Shown here: positions 13,474 through 20,718 of the stretch, piece by piece | Numbering within the stretch: position 1 is the first letter of the stretch | How the letters are laid out: each line of letters opens with the position of its first letter | DNA from: an uncultured bacterium | GTDB lineage: Bacteria; Bacillota; Clostridia; Oscillospirales; Ruminococcaceae | Length of the DNA: 23,841 nt | Assembly (NCBI GenBank): GCA_905214265.1 | Contig: CAJMLQ010000036.1 | Span: forward strand, 1-23,841 | Reading direction: 5' to 3' | Translations under genes and position numbers: made by a program | Notes under the pieces: model-generated | What the model was told of the DNA's origin: nothing | What the model saw: the letters and a program-made list of their open reading frames with translations, nothing else | Databases searched by the model: none

Positions 13474-15427
13474 AGTTTTCTTTTTTCCCAGGCTGGCCTG
13501 GACGAACCTCCGGAAAAATCGGACAGTCTGCCTGCCGTATATCCTGACCTGCACTCTTTCGGTACTGCTCTTTTTCATCCTGCTTTCCATTACCTTTAAT
13601 CCCTCGGTGAAGGAGATGAAGGGCGGCGGAAGCCTGACGATGATCCTCCTGTTCGGCGTGGTCATCATGGCAGTCCTCTGCACCCTGTTTCTGCTGTACA
13701 CCAACAGTTTTTTGATGAAGCGCCGGAAGAAGGAACTGGCCCTTTACGGCGTGCTGGGCCTTGAGAAGCGGCACATCGGCCGGATCCTCTTTTATGAAGC
13801 CCTGGAGACCTTCGGCGTCAGTCTGACCGCCGGGATTCTTCTGGGGATGGTCTTTGGGAACTTGCTGTTCCGGCTGCTTCTGAACATTACCCGCCTTCCG
13901 ATTACCATCGGATTTCCCCTTTCTCCCATAGCACTGGGTGGGACGGCGGCGGTTTTCGCCGTGCTGTTCCTGCTGATCTTTCTGCGGAGCCTCATGCAGC
14001 TCCGGACTGCGGATCCCATCCGTCTGCTGCGGGAAGAAAAGCAGGGCGAAACGGAGCCGAAAGCCCGGCCGATTCTCGCCGCCGCCGGCATCCTAGCTCT
14101 GGCCGGGGGCTACGGCCTGGCTATCAGCGTCCGGAAGGCCTCTGACGTTCTGGGAATTTTTCTGCTGGCAGTGCTTCTGGTCATCATCGGGACCTACTGT
14201 CTGTTTACTGCGGGAAGCATCGCCATGCTGAAGCTGCTGAAGCGGAACCATCGCTTCTACTACCGCGCGAAAAATTTTGTGGCGGTTTCTGGTCTGCTCT
14301 ATCGGATGCGGCGCAATGCCTCCGGTCTGTCGGCCATCTGTATCCTCAGCACCATGGTCATGGTGACGGTCTCCTCCACCACCTCTCTGTATTTCGGCCA
14401 GCAGGACATCCTTGCCGAAAAATACCCCTTGGGGCTGACCGTTTCCTGCGAGGATACGCCCGAAAGCCGGGGCCGGGCGGAAGCAATCCTGACGGAGACC
14501 GCTGAGGCTTCCGGTGTGACCCTGGAGGCCCCCTTCTTCTACAGCCAGATGACCTACGGTATGGCGCGGGTGGAGGATGCCTTTACTCTGACTGGTGGGG
14601 GCCGGGCGGCCGTCTGCTCCTTTATGACCCGGAGCGATCTGGAAGAGCTGGCCGGTCCCCTGGATCTGCCGAGCCTGGAGGAAGGACAGCTGTACCTTCT
14701 TTATGCCCAAGGGGTGGAACCGCTGTCCGGCAGGACGGTCTCCGTGGAATTCGAAGAATTTCAGCTGGCCGGCCAGCAGGAATATCTGCTTCCACGTTTC
14801 ACCCGGGGCGGCTACCTGTTCCTTGTGGAGGGCATTCCGGATTATACCCGCCTGATGTTTGCCCTGGGACAGCAAAACGATATCCGGACGGGCGTTTGGG
14901 CCTGTGAACCCACCGGCGGTGATGCGGATATTACCGCCTTTGCCGAAGCGGCGGCCCTCCGTCTGGAAAAAGAGGTGCCATCTGCTCGCATCACCAGCTG
15001 CCGGGCCCAGGTGGCGCAGGAGTTTTACAGTCTGTACGGCGGGCTGCTCTTTCTGGGCATCTTTTTCGGGGTGCTGTTTCTGGCAGCGACGGTGCTGATC
15101 CTGTATTACAAGCAGGTCACCGAAGGCTACGAAGACCGGGAGCGGTTTCTCATCATGCAGAAGGTGGGAATGGACGCCCGGATGGTCCGTGCCGCCATCC
15201 GCCGCCAGATCCTTTTGGTGTTTTTTCTCCCACTGGTTCTGGCCGTTGTGCACATGGGCTTCGCGTATACCATCATCCCCAAAATTCTTGTCCTCTTTGG
15301 CATGTCCAACCGGATGCTGATGTTCTTGTGCACGGTGGCCACGGTTTTGCTTTTTGCCGCGGTTTATACAGTATTTTACACGCTGACCGCCCGGACCTAC
15401 TACCGCCTGGTGGAACGGCGGATTTGA
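13466..15427 (+). CDS. BceB-like ABC transporter permease
   Basis: A 653-aa permease of the FtsX/BceB group. The pattern is one N-terminal membrane segment (about 22-42), an FtsX-like block of segments (about 55-75, 110-135, 150-180), a second group around 205-260 and 285-305, and a large extracellular region (about 310-515). The last three segments are near 520-545, 580-605 and 620-640. The large loop before the last three segments is the peptide-sensing hallmark of BceB permeases. RFLIMQKVGMD matches the cytoplasmic coupling segment of the family. It partners the ATPase with which it overlaps. A terminator follows 26 bp after the stop. Confidence 0.93.
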   Translation: MRRVFFFPRLAWTNLRKNRTVCLPYILTCTLSVLLFFILLSITFNPSVKEMKGGGSLTMILLFGVVIMAVLCTLFLLYTNSFLMKRRKKELALYGVLGLEKRHIGRILFYEALETFGVSLTAGILLGMVFGNLLFRLLLNITRLPITIGFPLSPIALGGTAAVFAVLFLLIFLRSLMQLRTADPIRLLREEKQGETEPKARPILAAAGILALAGGYGLAISVRKASDVLGIFLLAVLLVIIGTYCLFTAGSIAMLKLLKRNHRFYYRAKNFVAVSGLLYRMRRNASGLSAICILSTMVMVTVSSTTSLYFGQQDILAEKYPLGLTVSCEDTPESRGRAEAILTETAEASGVTLEAPFFYSQMTYGMARVEDAFTLTGGGRAAVCSFMTRSDLEELAGPLDLPSLEEGQLYLLYAQGVEPLSGRTVSVEFEEFQLAGQQEYLLPRFTRGGYLFLVEGIPDYTRLMFALGQQNDIRTGVWACEPTGGDADITAFAEAAALRLEKEVPSARITSCRAQVAQEFYSLYGGLLFLGIFFGVLFLAATVLILYYKQVTEGYEDRERFLIMQKVGMDARMVRAAIRRQILLVFFLPLVLAVVHMGFAYTIIPKILVLFGMSNRMLMFLCTVATVLLFAAVYTVFYTLTARTYYRLVERRI

Positions 15428-15453
15428 ATCGGCTTTTCCAATATTGCGGCCAT

Positions 15454-15493
15454 GCGCCGGAACCCATACGGTTCCGGCGCGCGGCTATTTTTT
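15454..15493 (+). terminator. Terminator after the bceAB-like operon
   Basis: GCGCCGGAACC (15454-15464) pairs perfectly with GGTTCCGGCGC (15470-15480) over a 5-nt loop. After GCGGC a TATTTTTT tract follows. Confidence 0.85.
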
Positions 15494-15512
15494 GTTTCCA
15501 GAGGAAAAAGTG

Positions 15513-15541
15513 TTGACAAGTATATGTATTATTGATATAAT
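15513..15541 (+). promoter_or_regulatory. Consensus sigma-A promoter of the GntR/ABC operon
   Basis: A perfect TTGACA (15513-15518) and perfect TATAAT (15536-15541) have the ideal 17-bp spacer. Such a strong promoter next to a repressor gene is expected to be kept off by tight repression. Confidence 0.93.
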
Positions 15542-15548
15542 ACATATA
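15521..15548. promoter_or_regulatory. 28-bp operator palindrome, probable GntR (YtrA-type) site
   Basis: TATATGTATTAT (15521-15532) and ATAATACATATA (15537-15548) are perfect 12-bp inverted arms around TGAT. The palindrome covers the spacer and the -10 box of the promoter and ends 18 bp before the start codon of the GntR gene. YtrA-type repressors bind such sites to control their own operons. Confidence 0.85.
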
Positions 15549-15566
15549 AAGAGAGGAGGAGGACGT

Positions 15567-15947
15567 ATGAACCCATGGCAGGACCTGACCCTGAACCGGC
15601 GGGAACCGGTCTGTCCGCAGTTGGTGCGCCAGGTCAAACGGATGCTCCTTCTTGGGCGTTTGGAAAATGGAGAGCGTCTGCCTTCCCGCCGCGAGACAGC
15701 CGCCGCCCTGGAGGTCAATCCCAACACCGTCCAAAAGGCTTATAAACAGCTGGAAGAGGAAGGGATTATCGCCACTGACGGCAACCAGGGCAGCGTTGTC
15801 CGCTGTTCCTCCGAAACCTTTTCCCGCATTGAAACAGAGCTGACCCAGGGTATGGCGGCGGAGTTTGTCGCCTCCGCCAAGGAGCTGCATTTGAGCTTTA
15901 AACAGACCATCGACCTGCTCAGCAGCCTGTGGGAAGATATTCGCTGA
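15567..15947 (+). CDS. GntR-family transcriptional regulator, YtrA subfamily
   Basis: A 126-aa repressor. The winged helix-turn-helix (about 10-80) contains the family signature LPSRRETAAALEVNPNTV (38-55), YKQLEEEGII (59-68) and a wing with GNQGSVV. The short helical C-terminal tail (about 85-126), lacking a full ligand-binding domain, is what defines the YtrA group, whose members sit first in ABC-transporter operons and often respond to envelope stress or cell-wall antibiotics. The ATG at 15567 follows GAGGAGGAGG; an upstream in-frame ATG at 15444 would include the promoter. A perfect palindrome over its promoter argues for autoregulation. The next gene begins 56 bp downstream. Confidence 0.93.
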   Translation: MNPWQDLTLNRREPVCPQLVRQVKRMLLLGRLENGERLPSRRETAAALEVNPNTVQKAYKQLEEEGIIATDGNQGSVVRCSSETFSRIETELTQGMAAEFVASAKELHLSFKQTIDLLSSLWEDIR

Positions 15948-16003
15948 TGCGAAAAAATTTTATTTGTCATGTACTATCTTATTGATACAGGAGGTTGCAG
16001 AAC

Positions 16004-16747
16004 ATGAGAAAGTTTCCACAGCTTTACCGGCGTGAATTTTCCCTCCGCGTCTGGCAGAGCTGGCTCTTAGTCTTGGCGGCGCTGAGTATTCAACCGCTTC
16101 TGACCGGTATCGCAGGCGTCCGGTACGGCGAACGGTTTGAGACGGTGTACGACCGCTCAGCGGCCCCTGCCGCCGTGACAATGCTGACGGCGCTGGCTGT
16201 GGGCTGGATGGTATATTCTGTCCTGCGGGACTTCCGCGGGGGGATGGATACGCTTCTCACGCTGCCGTGCCGCCGGGAATGGGTGTATTTGGCGAAAATG
16301 GCGGCGTTTTGTTCCTTGCTGCTGGTCCTGTTTGTTGGACTGTTGGGCGGCGTATTTGCCAGCTATGGGGTTTACCTTTACAAGGTAGCCGGATTCCCTT
16401 CAGGGCCTCCCTGGCCCATGGAAAATGGCCTGCTGCTGGCACTGTGCCGGAGCGACGCCCTGCGGCTGCTTTTCCCGCTGGAGCTTTGGGGACTTCTCTC
16501 GAATCTGCTGCTGCTGGCCGTGCTGGCGGCGGGAACCTGCTATGCGGGGTATCTTCTTCAGGCGAAGCGGGTTTGGGGACTTCTGCCGCTGGCAGCCGCA
16601 GGTCTTTGCTGGACCCAGGCGTTCCGGGCGCGGCTGGGCGATACTGGTGCGGCGCTTCCGGAGCCGCTCTGGCATGCCGGACTGCTAGCTGCGCTGGTCT
16701 TTCTGGTCCTGCACAGCCTGTGGATGATCCGCCGGGCGGATTTTTGA
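16004..16747 (+). CDS. Integral membrane protein, probable ABC-2-like permease
   Basis: A 247-aa, strongly hydrophobic protein with about six transmembrane segments (near 20-40, 57-76, 97-122, 158-178, 182-203 and 220-241). The first cytoplasmic loop contains FRGGMDTLLTLPCRREWVYLAKM in a position, and with a pattern of small polar residues, seen in ABC-2-type permeases of Ytr/bacteriocin-immunity operons. I do not recognise a precise family. The ATG at 16004 was chosen because AGGAGG lies 9 bases upstream; a TTG at 15995 directly abuts that site. The only multi-span protein of the operon, it is presumably the membrane partner of the ATPase at 18230. Confidence 0.75.
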   Translation: MRKFPQLYRREFSLRVWQSWLLVLAALSIQPLLTGIAGVRYGERFETVYDRSAAPAAVTMLTALAVGWMVYSVLRDFRGGMDTLLTLPCRREWVYLAKMAAFCSLLLVLFVGLLGGVFASYGVYLYKVAGFPSGPPWPMENGLLLALCRSDALRLLFPLELWGLLSNLLLLAVLAAGTCYAGYLLQAKRVWGLLPLAAAGLCWTQAFRARLGDTGAALPEPLWHAGLLAALVFLVLHSLWMIRRADF

Positions 16748-16760
16748 GAGGAGGAAAACG

Positions 16761-18233
16761 ATGACGTTTCTTCGCAAACATGGCGGTTTTGTGACCGTTC
16801 TCGCAGCGGCTGCGGCGTTGGTTTTTATGGGCGGTGCGATCTGGAGCATGGCTGCGAAGCCGGTTCTGGGCCTTCAGAAAATGGGAGGAGGATCCTCCGC
16901 GCTGGACTCCGTTGTCGTGACCGGCTTGTTCGGAGATGGGACCAACCGCATGGAATTTACGATCCAAGACGGCGTGTTGACCCAGCGGTTTCATCCCTCC
17001 GGCATCGATTATTATGAGAATACCGTGAACCGTGAGGATAATATGGCCGATTATCAGCCGTCGGAAGGGGATGCCTGGTACCAGTCGAAATTAGAGCTCC
17101 TGCCGGAAAGCGGCGTGCAGAGCGTCTATGAGGAGACGCTGGAAACCTCGGAGGACGGCACCGCCTGGTATCACGTCCGGCGGATTACCACCTGCGAAAG
17201 CGTGCGGGTTTGGGCTGGAGTGACCCGCTGCCGGATGTTGATATCAGGGCGTATTCCGGACGATTACCGGCTGAAGGCGATGACCCGGACGGATATTGTT
17301 CTGGATATGGCGGAACTTTCCGCCCGGATGGGGAAAAAGCTGGCCCTGGTGCAGAACGGCGGCAGCTACGGCGTTATAGTCAACTCGGACGGAACCTACG
17401 AAAAGCCCTACTATTCAAAGGAAGACTTTTCGTGGCAGTCCTATCAGCTGTGGGATCTGGAGAATGACTGCGCAGTGGATCTTCCCGCATCCAGCGGAGA
17501 AATGAATGCAGCGGTATTGGATGGTCAGGCCTATTTTGTGCCGGACACAGGTAATCTCTGGCACGGGGAGACCGCGATCTACCGGGTGACCGGCTACGAC
17601 GACTGGCTTCTGACCTTCGCCCGAGAGCGGGAGCCGCTAGAATGGGGCAGCGCGGAAAAGGCAGTCCCCTTCCAGTTGGAGGAGGGTTGGAGGATCCGGG
17701 CGCTGTACGCCTTGGAAGACGGCCAGCTCGCCTTGGTGCAGACCAGCGGGGAAGAGCTGCGTATCCGGCTCTTTTCTGCCGCCACCGGCGAGGAACTGGA
17801 CCGACGGGATTTTGCGGGACAGGGTGTGGATTTTGATTCCCTGGATCTGACAAGCTACATCCAGCAGGACGGCGCAGTGCTGGACTTCCGCAAGGAGAAT
17901 ACGGGATGGCTATGGTGTGGTGGCTTTGTGATAAAGGACCGACGGATCATTCCCGCCCGGAGCTTTCAGCAAGGACCGGCCAGTAGCCTTTGGATGCCGA
18001 AACGGCCTCTGGCAGCGGCGGTGGTCAACGGCAATCTGACGCTGTTCCGGGTGCCCGCTTCCGAAGGGGGCGAAGACTGGTACGAACTGCTGCTTTTAGG
18101 TGACGCCGGTGCTGACGAAAGCTGGCGGATCACAGCCCCGCTTCTTCAGGACCAGTTTGCCCAACAGCAGGGGATGTCCGTTCCGGTGCGGGGAATCACC
18201 GGCGTGAAAATCGAGGGGAGGGAGCAGCCATGA
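16761..18233 (+). CDS. Membrane-anchored extracytoplasmic protein of unknown function
   Basis: A 490-aa protein that I do not recognise. A short basic N-terminus and one hydrophobic segment (FVTVLAAAAALVFMGGAIWSM, about 10-30, written here as its core) indicate a signal anchor. No lipobox cysteine is visible. The remaining roughly 455 residues are soluble, acidic and rich in short beta-strand-turn units such as AVLDGQAYFVPDTGNLW, RALYALEDGQLALVQTSGEEL and AAVVNGNLTLFRVPASEGG, which look like blades of a beta-propeller. The gene starts 13 bp after the permease gene with a GAGGAGG site, and its stop overlaps the ATPase start (ATGA). It is therefore translationally coupled to the transporter and may be an extracellular sensor or accessory subunit. 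The propeller idea is an inference from repeat-like pattern only. Confidence 0.7.
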   Translation: MTFLRKHGGFVTVLAAAAALVFMGGAIWSMAAKPVLGLQKMGGGSSALDSVVVTGLFGDGTNRMEFTIQDGVLTQRFHPSGIDYYENTVNREDNMADYQPSEGDAWYQSKLELLPESGVQSVYEETLETSEDGTAWYHVRRITTCESVRVWAGVTRCRMLISGRIPDDYRLKAMTRTDIVLDMAELSARMGKKLALVQNGGSYGVIVNSDGTYEKPYYSKEDFSWQSYQLWDLENDCAVDLPASSGEMNAAVLDGQAYFVPDTGNLWHGETAIYRVTGYDDWLLTFAREREPLEWGSAEKAVPFQLEEGWRIRALYALEDGQLALVQTSGEELRIRLFSAATGEELDRRDFAGQGVDFDSLDLTSYIQQDGAVLDFRKENTGWLWCGGFVIKDRRIIPARSFQQGPASSLWMPKRPLAAAVVNGNLTLFRVPASEGGEDWYELLLLGDAGADESWRITAPLLQDQFAQQQGMSVPVRGITGVKIEGREQP

Positions 18234-18943
18234 TCGAAGCGTCCGGCCTGACCAAAATCTATCCGTTTTACGGTGCAGCCCTGCGGAATGTGAGCTTCAC
18301 CATCCCGGACGGCCAGTTTGTGGGGATCCTAGGCAAAAACGGCGCTGGAAAAACCACTCTGCTCCGCCTGCTGGCAGGTGTTCTCCACGGAGAGGGATGC
18401 GTCCTCTACGACGGGCTTCCGCCGGAGAAATGCTATCAAAATCTTGCCTATCTCACCGAGCGGGGGAGCTTTTTCCCGGAAATGACACCCATGGAATACG
18501 GGGAATTCCTGGCGGACTTTTTCCCGCGTTTCGATTGGCCGCGCTACCGCAGGCTGCTGGATTTTTTTGAGTTGGAAAGGGAAAAGCGCGCCGGGAGCTT
18601 CTCTCGGGGGCAGTGTTCCAAGCTGGAGCTGGCCGCCGGGTTCTCCAAGGGAGCGCGGTATATCCTCATGGATGAACCCTTTGCCGGGAAGGACCTTTTC
18701 ACCCGAAAGGACTTTTTGAAGCTGCTGGCGGCGGGGCTGAAGACTGAGGAGACCATTCTCATCTCCACCCACGAGGTAGAGGAGATCGAAAACTTTCTGG
18801 ACAGGGCGCTGGTGCTCCGGTTTGGGCGAATCGAGGGGGATTTCCTGCTGGAGGAGCTGCGGGAGGAGGGGAAGACCCTTTCCGGCGTGCTGGCTCAGAC
18901 GCTGCGCTACGACTCCCAGCGTTACCGGGAGTATTTGAAGTAA
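18230..18943 (+). CDS. ABC transporter ATP-binding protein, YtrB-like, degenerate signature
   Basis: A 237-aa ATPase with Walker A GKNGAGKTT (35-43), Walker B YILMDEPFAGKD with D148/E149, and switch histidine H181 in STHEVEEIE. The LSGGQ signature reads FSRGQ (124-128), and the region around it is short, as in the YtrB/EcsA-like ATPases of GntR-controlled operons. It overlaps the preceding gene by four bases and ends the operon. It presumably energises the membrane protein at 16004, with which it would form a homodimer-based transporter. About 120 bp follow without an obvious terminator. Confidence 0.9.
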   Translation: MIEASGLTKIYPFYGAALRNVSFTIPDGQFVGILGKNGAGKTTLLRLLAGVLHGEGCVLYDGLPPEKCYQNLAYLTERGSFFPEMTPMEYGEFLADFFPRFDWPRYRRLLDFFELEREKRAGSFSRGQCSKLELAAGFSKGARYILMDEPFAGKDLFTRKDFLKLLAAGLKTEETILISTHEVEEIENFLDRALVLRFGRIEGDFLLEELREEGKTLSGVLAQTLRYDSQRYREYLK

Positions 18944-18969
18944 CGTCCCCCGAAAATCCAAAAATTTCC

Positions 18970-18981
18970 TACCTGCAGGTA
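18970..18981. promoter_or_regulatory. 12-bp palindrome upstream of the ADP-ribosylglycohydrolase-family promoter
   Basis: TACCTGCAGGTA is a perfect 12-bp palindrome flanked by AAAA runs, ending 11 bp before the -35 box of the next promoter. It is placed like an activator site. A chance palindrome cannot be excluded. Confidence 0.4.
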
Positions 18982-18992
18982 AAAATCTCCCA

Positions 18993-19021
18993 CTGAAAAA
19001 CCTCCTTTCCCGGGTTATAAT
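18993..19021 (+). promoter_or_regulatory. Promoter of the ADP-ribosylglycohydrolase-family gene
   Basis: CTGAAA (18993-18998) and a perfect TATAAT (19016-19021) have a 17-bp spacer. The transcribed leader contains a small hairpin CCCGGC-ATT-GCCGGG just before the AAGGAGG ribosome binding site. Confidence 0.65.
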
Positions 19022-19065
19022 GGAAGCAGATTCCCCGGCATTGCCGGGATAAGGAGGAAGACGGC

Positions 19066-20574
19066 ATGATTCAACTGAATAAAGAAACCCTTCGGGACAA
19101 AATTTATGCCTGCTGGATCGGCAAAAACATCGGCGGTACCATGGGAACCCCCTACGAGGGTACCCGGGAGCTTTTGGACATCCAGGGATTTGCAACCCCC
19201 AGCGGTGTGGTCCTGCCCAATGACGATCTGGATCTTCAGCTGGCCTGGCTGCTGGCCATGGAGGAGCACGGCCCATATCAGCTCAACGCCCAGATCCTGG
19301 GAGAATACTGGCTGGCCTACGTCGTCCCCCACTGGAATGAATATGGCATCGGCAAGGGCAATATGAAGGCCGGCCTGCTGCCTCCGCTGTCCGGCCAGTA
19401 CCGAAACATCTGGCGGGATTCCAACGGTGCTTGGATCCGTTCGGAAGTCTGGGCCTGCATGGCGCCGGGTTGCCCGGACGCCGCCGTCCGTTACGCCTTG
19501 GAGGACGCCTGCGTGGATCATGGTATGGGCGAGGGGACCTACGCCGAATTTTTTACAGCAGCCGTGGAAAGCGCCGCTTTCGTGGTGCAGGATCTGCGGG
19601 AGCTCATTGAAATCGGTCTTTCCAAGATCCCGCCGGACTGCCGGGTCGCCCGGAGCATCCGCCTGGCAGTGGAGTGCTACGACAAGGGCGTAGACTGGAA
19701 AAAGATCCGCCAGCTTCTGATGGAGGACACCGCGGATTTGGGCTGGTTCGAGGCTCCGGCCAACCTGGCCTACGTCATTCTGGGTTTGCTCTACGGCGAG
19801 GGGGACTTCAAAAGGTCCATGATCCTGGCCATCAACTGCGGCGACGACACCGACTGCACCGGCGCGACCCTAGGCTCCATCTTCGGCATCCTCAACGGGA
19901 CCGCCGGGATCCCCGCGGACTGGCGCGCCCATATCGGCGACGAGATCGTCACCATTTCCTTAAACAACGCCGATCGGAATTTTGTGAAAAACTGCACGGA
20001 GCTGACGGACCATGTTTTTGCTATGGCTCCCACCGTTCTCAAGGCAAACCGCGCGAGGGTCGAATTGACCGACGGTCCGGACACCGCTGATCTGGCAGAC
20101 CTGGCCGCTTTCCGGGATAGTTCCGCCGCAAAAAAGCTCTGGGACCGCTCCGGATATTCCTATACCGTGGATTTCGTCCATGCCTCCGCCCGGGTGGAAT
20201 TCGACGGAGACCCTGTCCTAGCCCCCGGCGAAAGCCTGCCGGTCCGGATCGTTTTCCGCAACCGGATGCATGAGGTCAAACACCTGCACATCAAGCTGCA
20301 CCTCCCCGAAGGTTTTACGGCCTCCGGCCGGAAGGACGTCTACCTGACCCATCAGGCGGACCGCACCGCCTTCACCCGCAACCATGAACTGCCGGAGGGC
20401 TATACCAATCTGGCAAACTGGACTCCTACGAATGCCTATCTGGACAACGAAGCAGTGTGGACGGCGGTACTCACAGCCGGTGAGCAGGTCGAATCCGTCA
20501 ACCGGGTCATCGTTGAGGTGACCTGTGACGGCCACCCGACAGTCGGGCTGATCCCCATTACGATCCTGGGATAG
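19066..20574 (+). CDS. ADP-ribosylglycohydrolase-family protein with C-terminal beta domain
   Basis: A 502-aa protein. Residues 1-330 are the all-helical, two-metal ADP-ribosylglycohydrolase (DraG/ARH) fold. It begins LRDKIYACWIGKNIGGTMG and has the first metal motif NDDLD (52-56), corresponding to the family's T/S-D-D-T, and the second NCGDDTDCTGATLG (257-270) with D260, D261 and D263. About 170 C-terminal residues (330-502) form a beta-rich extension resembling an Ig-like or sandwich domain (LAPGESLPVRIVFRNR, LHIKLHLPEGFTA), which classical DraG lacks. No signal peptide. Many family members in gut bacteria lie near sugar-processing genes and may hydrolyse non-protein ADP-ribose or other N-glycosidic substrates. 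It has its own promoter and terminator. The AAGGAGG site supports the ATG. The family is secure, the substrate unknown. Confidence 0.9.
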   Translation: MIQLNKETLRDKIYACWIGKNIGGTMGTPYEGTRELLDIQGFATPSGVVLPNDDLDLQLAWLLAMEEHGPYQLNAQILGEYWLAYVVPHWNEYGIGKGNMKAGLLPPLSGQYRNIWRDSNGAWIRSEVWACMAPGCPDAAVRYALEDACVDHGMGEGTYAEFFTAAVESAAFVVQDLRELIEIGLSKIPPDCRVARSIRLAVECYDKGVDWKKIRQLLMEDTADLGWFEAPANLAYVILGLLYGEGDFKRSMILAINCGDDTDCTGATLGSIFGILNGTAGIPADWRAHIGDEIVTISLNNADRNFVKNCTELTDHVFAMAPTVLKANRARVELTDGPDTADLADLAAFRDSSAAKKLWDRSGYSYTVDFVHASARVEFDGDPVLAPGESLPVRIVFRNRMHEVKHLHIKLHLPEGFTASGRKDVYLTHQADRTAFTRNHELPEGYTNLANWTPTNAYLDNEAVWTAVLTAGEQVESVNRVIVEVTCDGHPTVGLIPITILG

Positions 20575-20582
20575 AAAAGAGG

Positions 20583-20609
20583 CGCGGGAGCAAAACGCTC
20601 CCGCGTTTT
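20583..20609 (+). terminator. Terminator after the ADP-ribosylglycohydrolase-family gene
   Basis: CGCGGGAGC-AAAAC-GCTCCCGCG forms a 9-bp perfect stem with a 5-nt loop, followed by TTTT. Confidence 0.88.
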
Positions 20610-20639
20610 CGCTGAGATCCTTTTGCTCCGTCTCCTTTC

Positions 20640-20668
20640 TTGACTTTTTTACGTGAATGCGATAAGAT
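20640..20668 (+). promoter_or_regulatory. Promoter of the DUF362 gene
   Basis: TTGACT (20640-20645) and TAAGAT (20663-20668) have a 17-bp spacer, about 50 bp upstream of the start codon. Confidence 0.68.
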
Positions 20669-20718
20669 GAAAGCATCTGCTATAGACAAGAACGGCATGC
20701 AGCGAAAGGACGGTTACT

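Noticed and set aside
15964..15992. Internal promoter before the permease gene (TTGTCA at 15964)
   Set aside because: No -10 box lies at proper spacing; read-through from the consensus promoter at 15513 is simpler.
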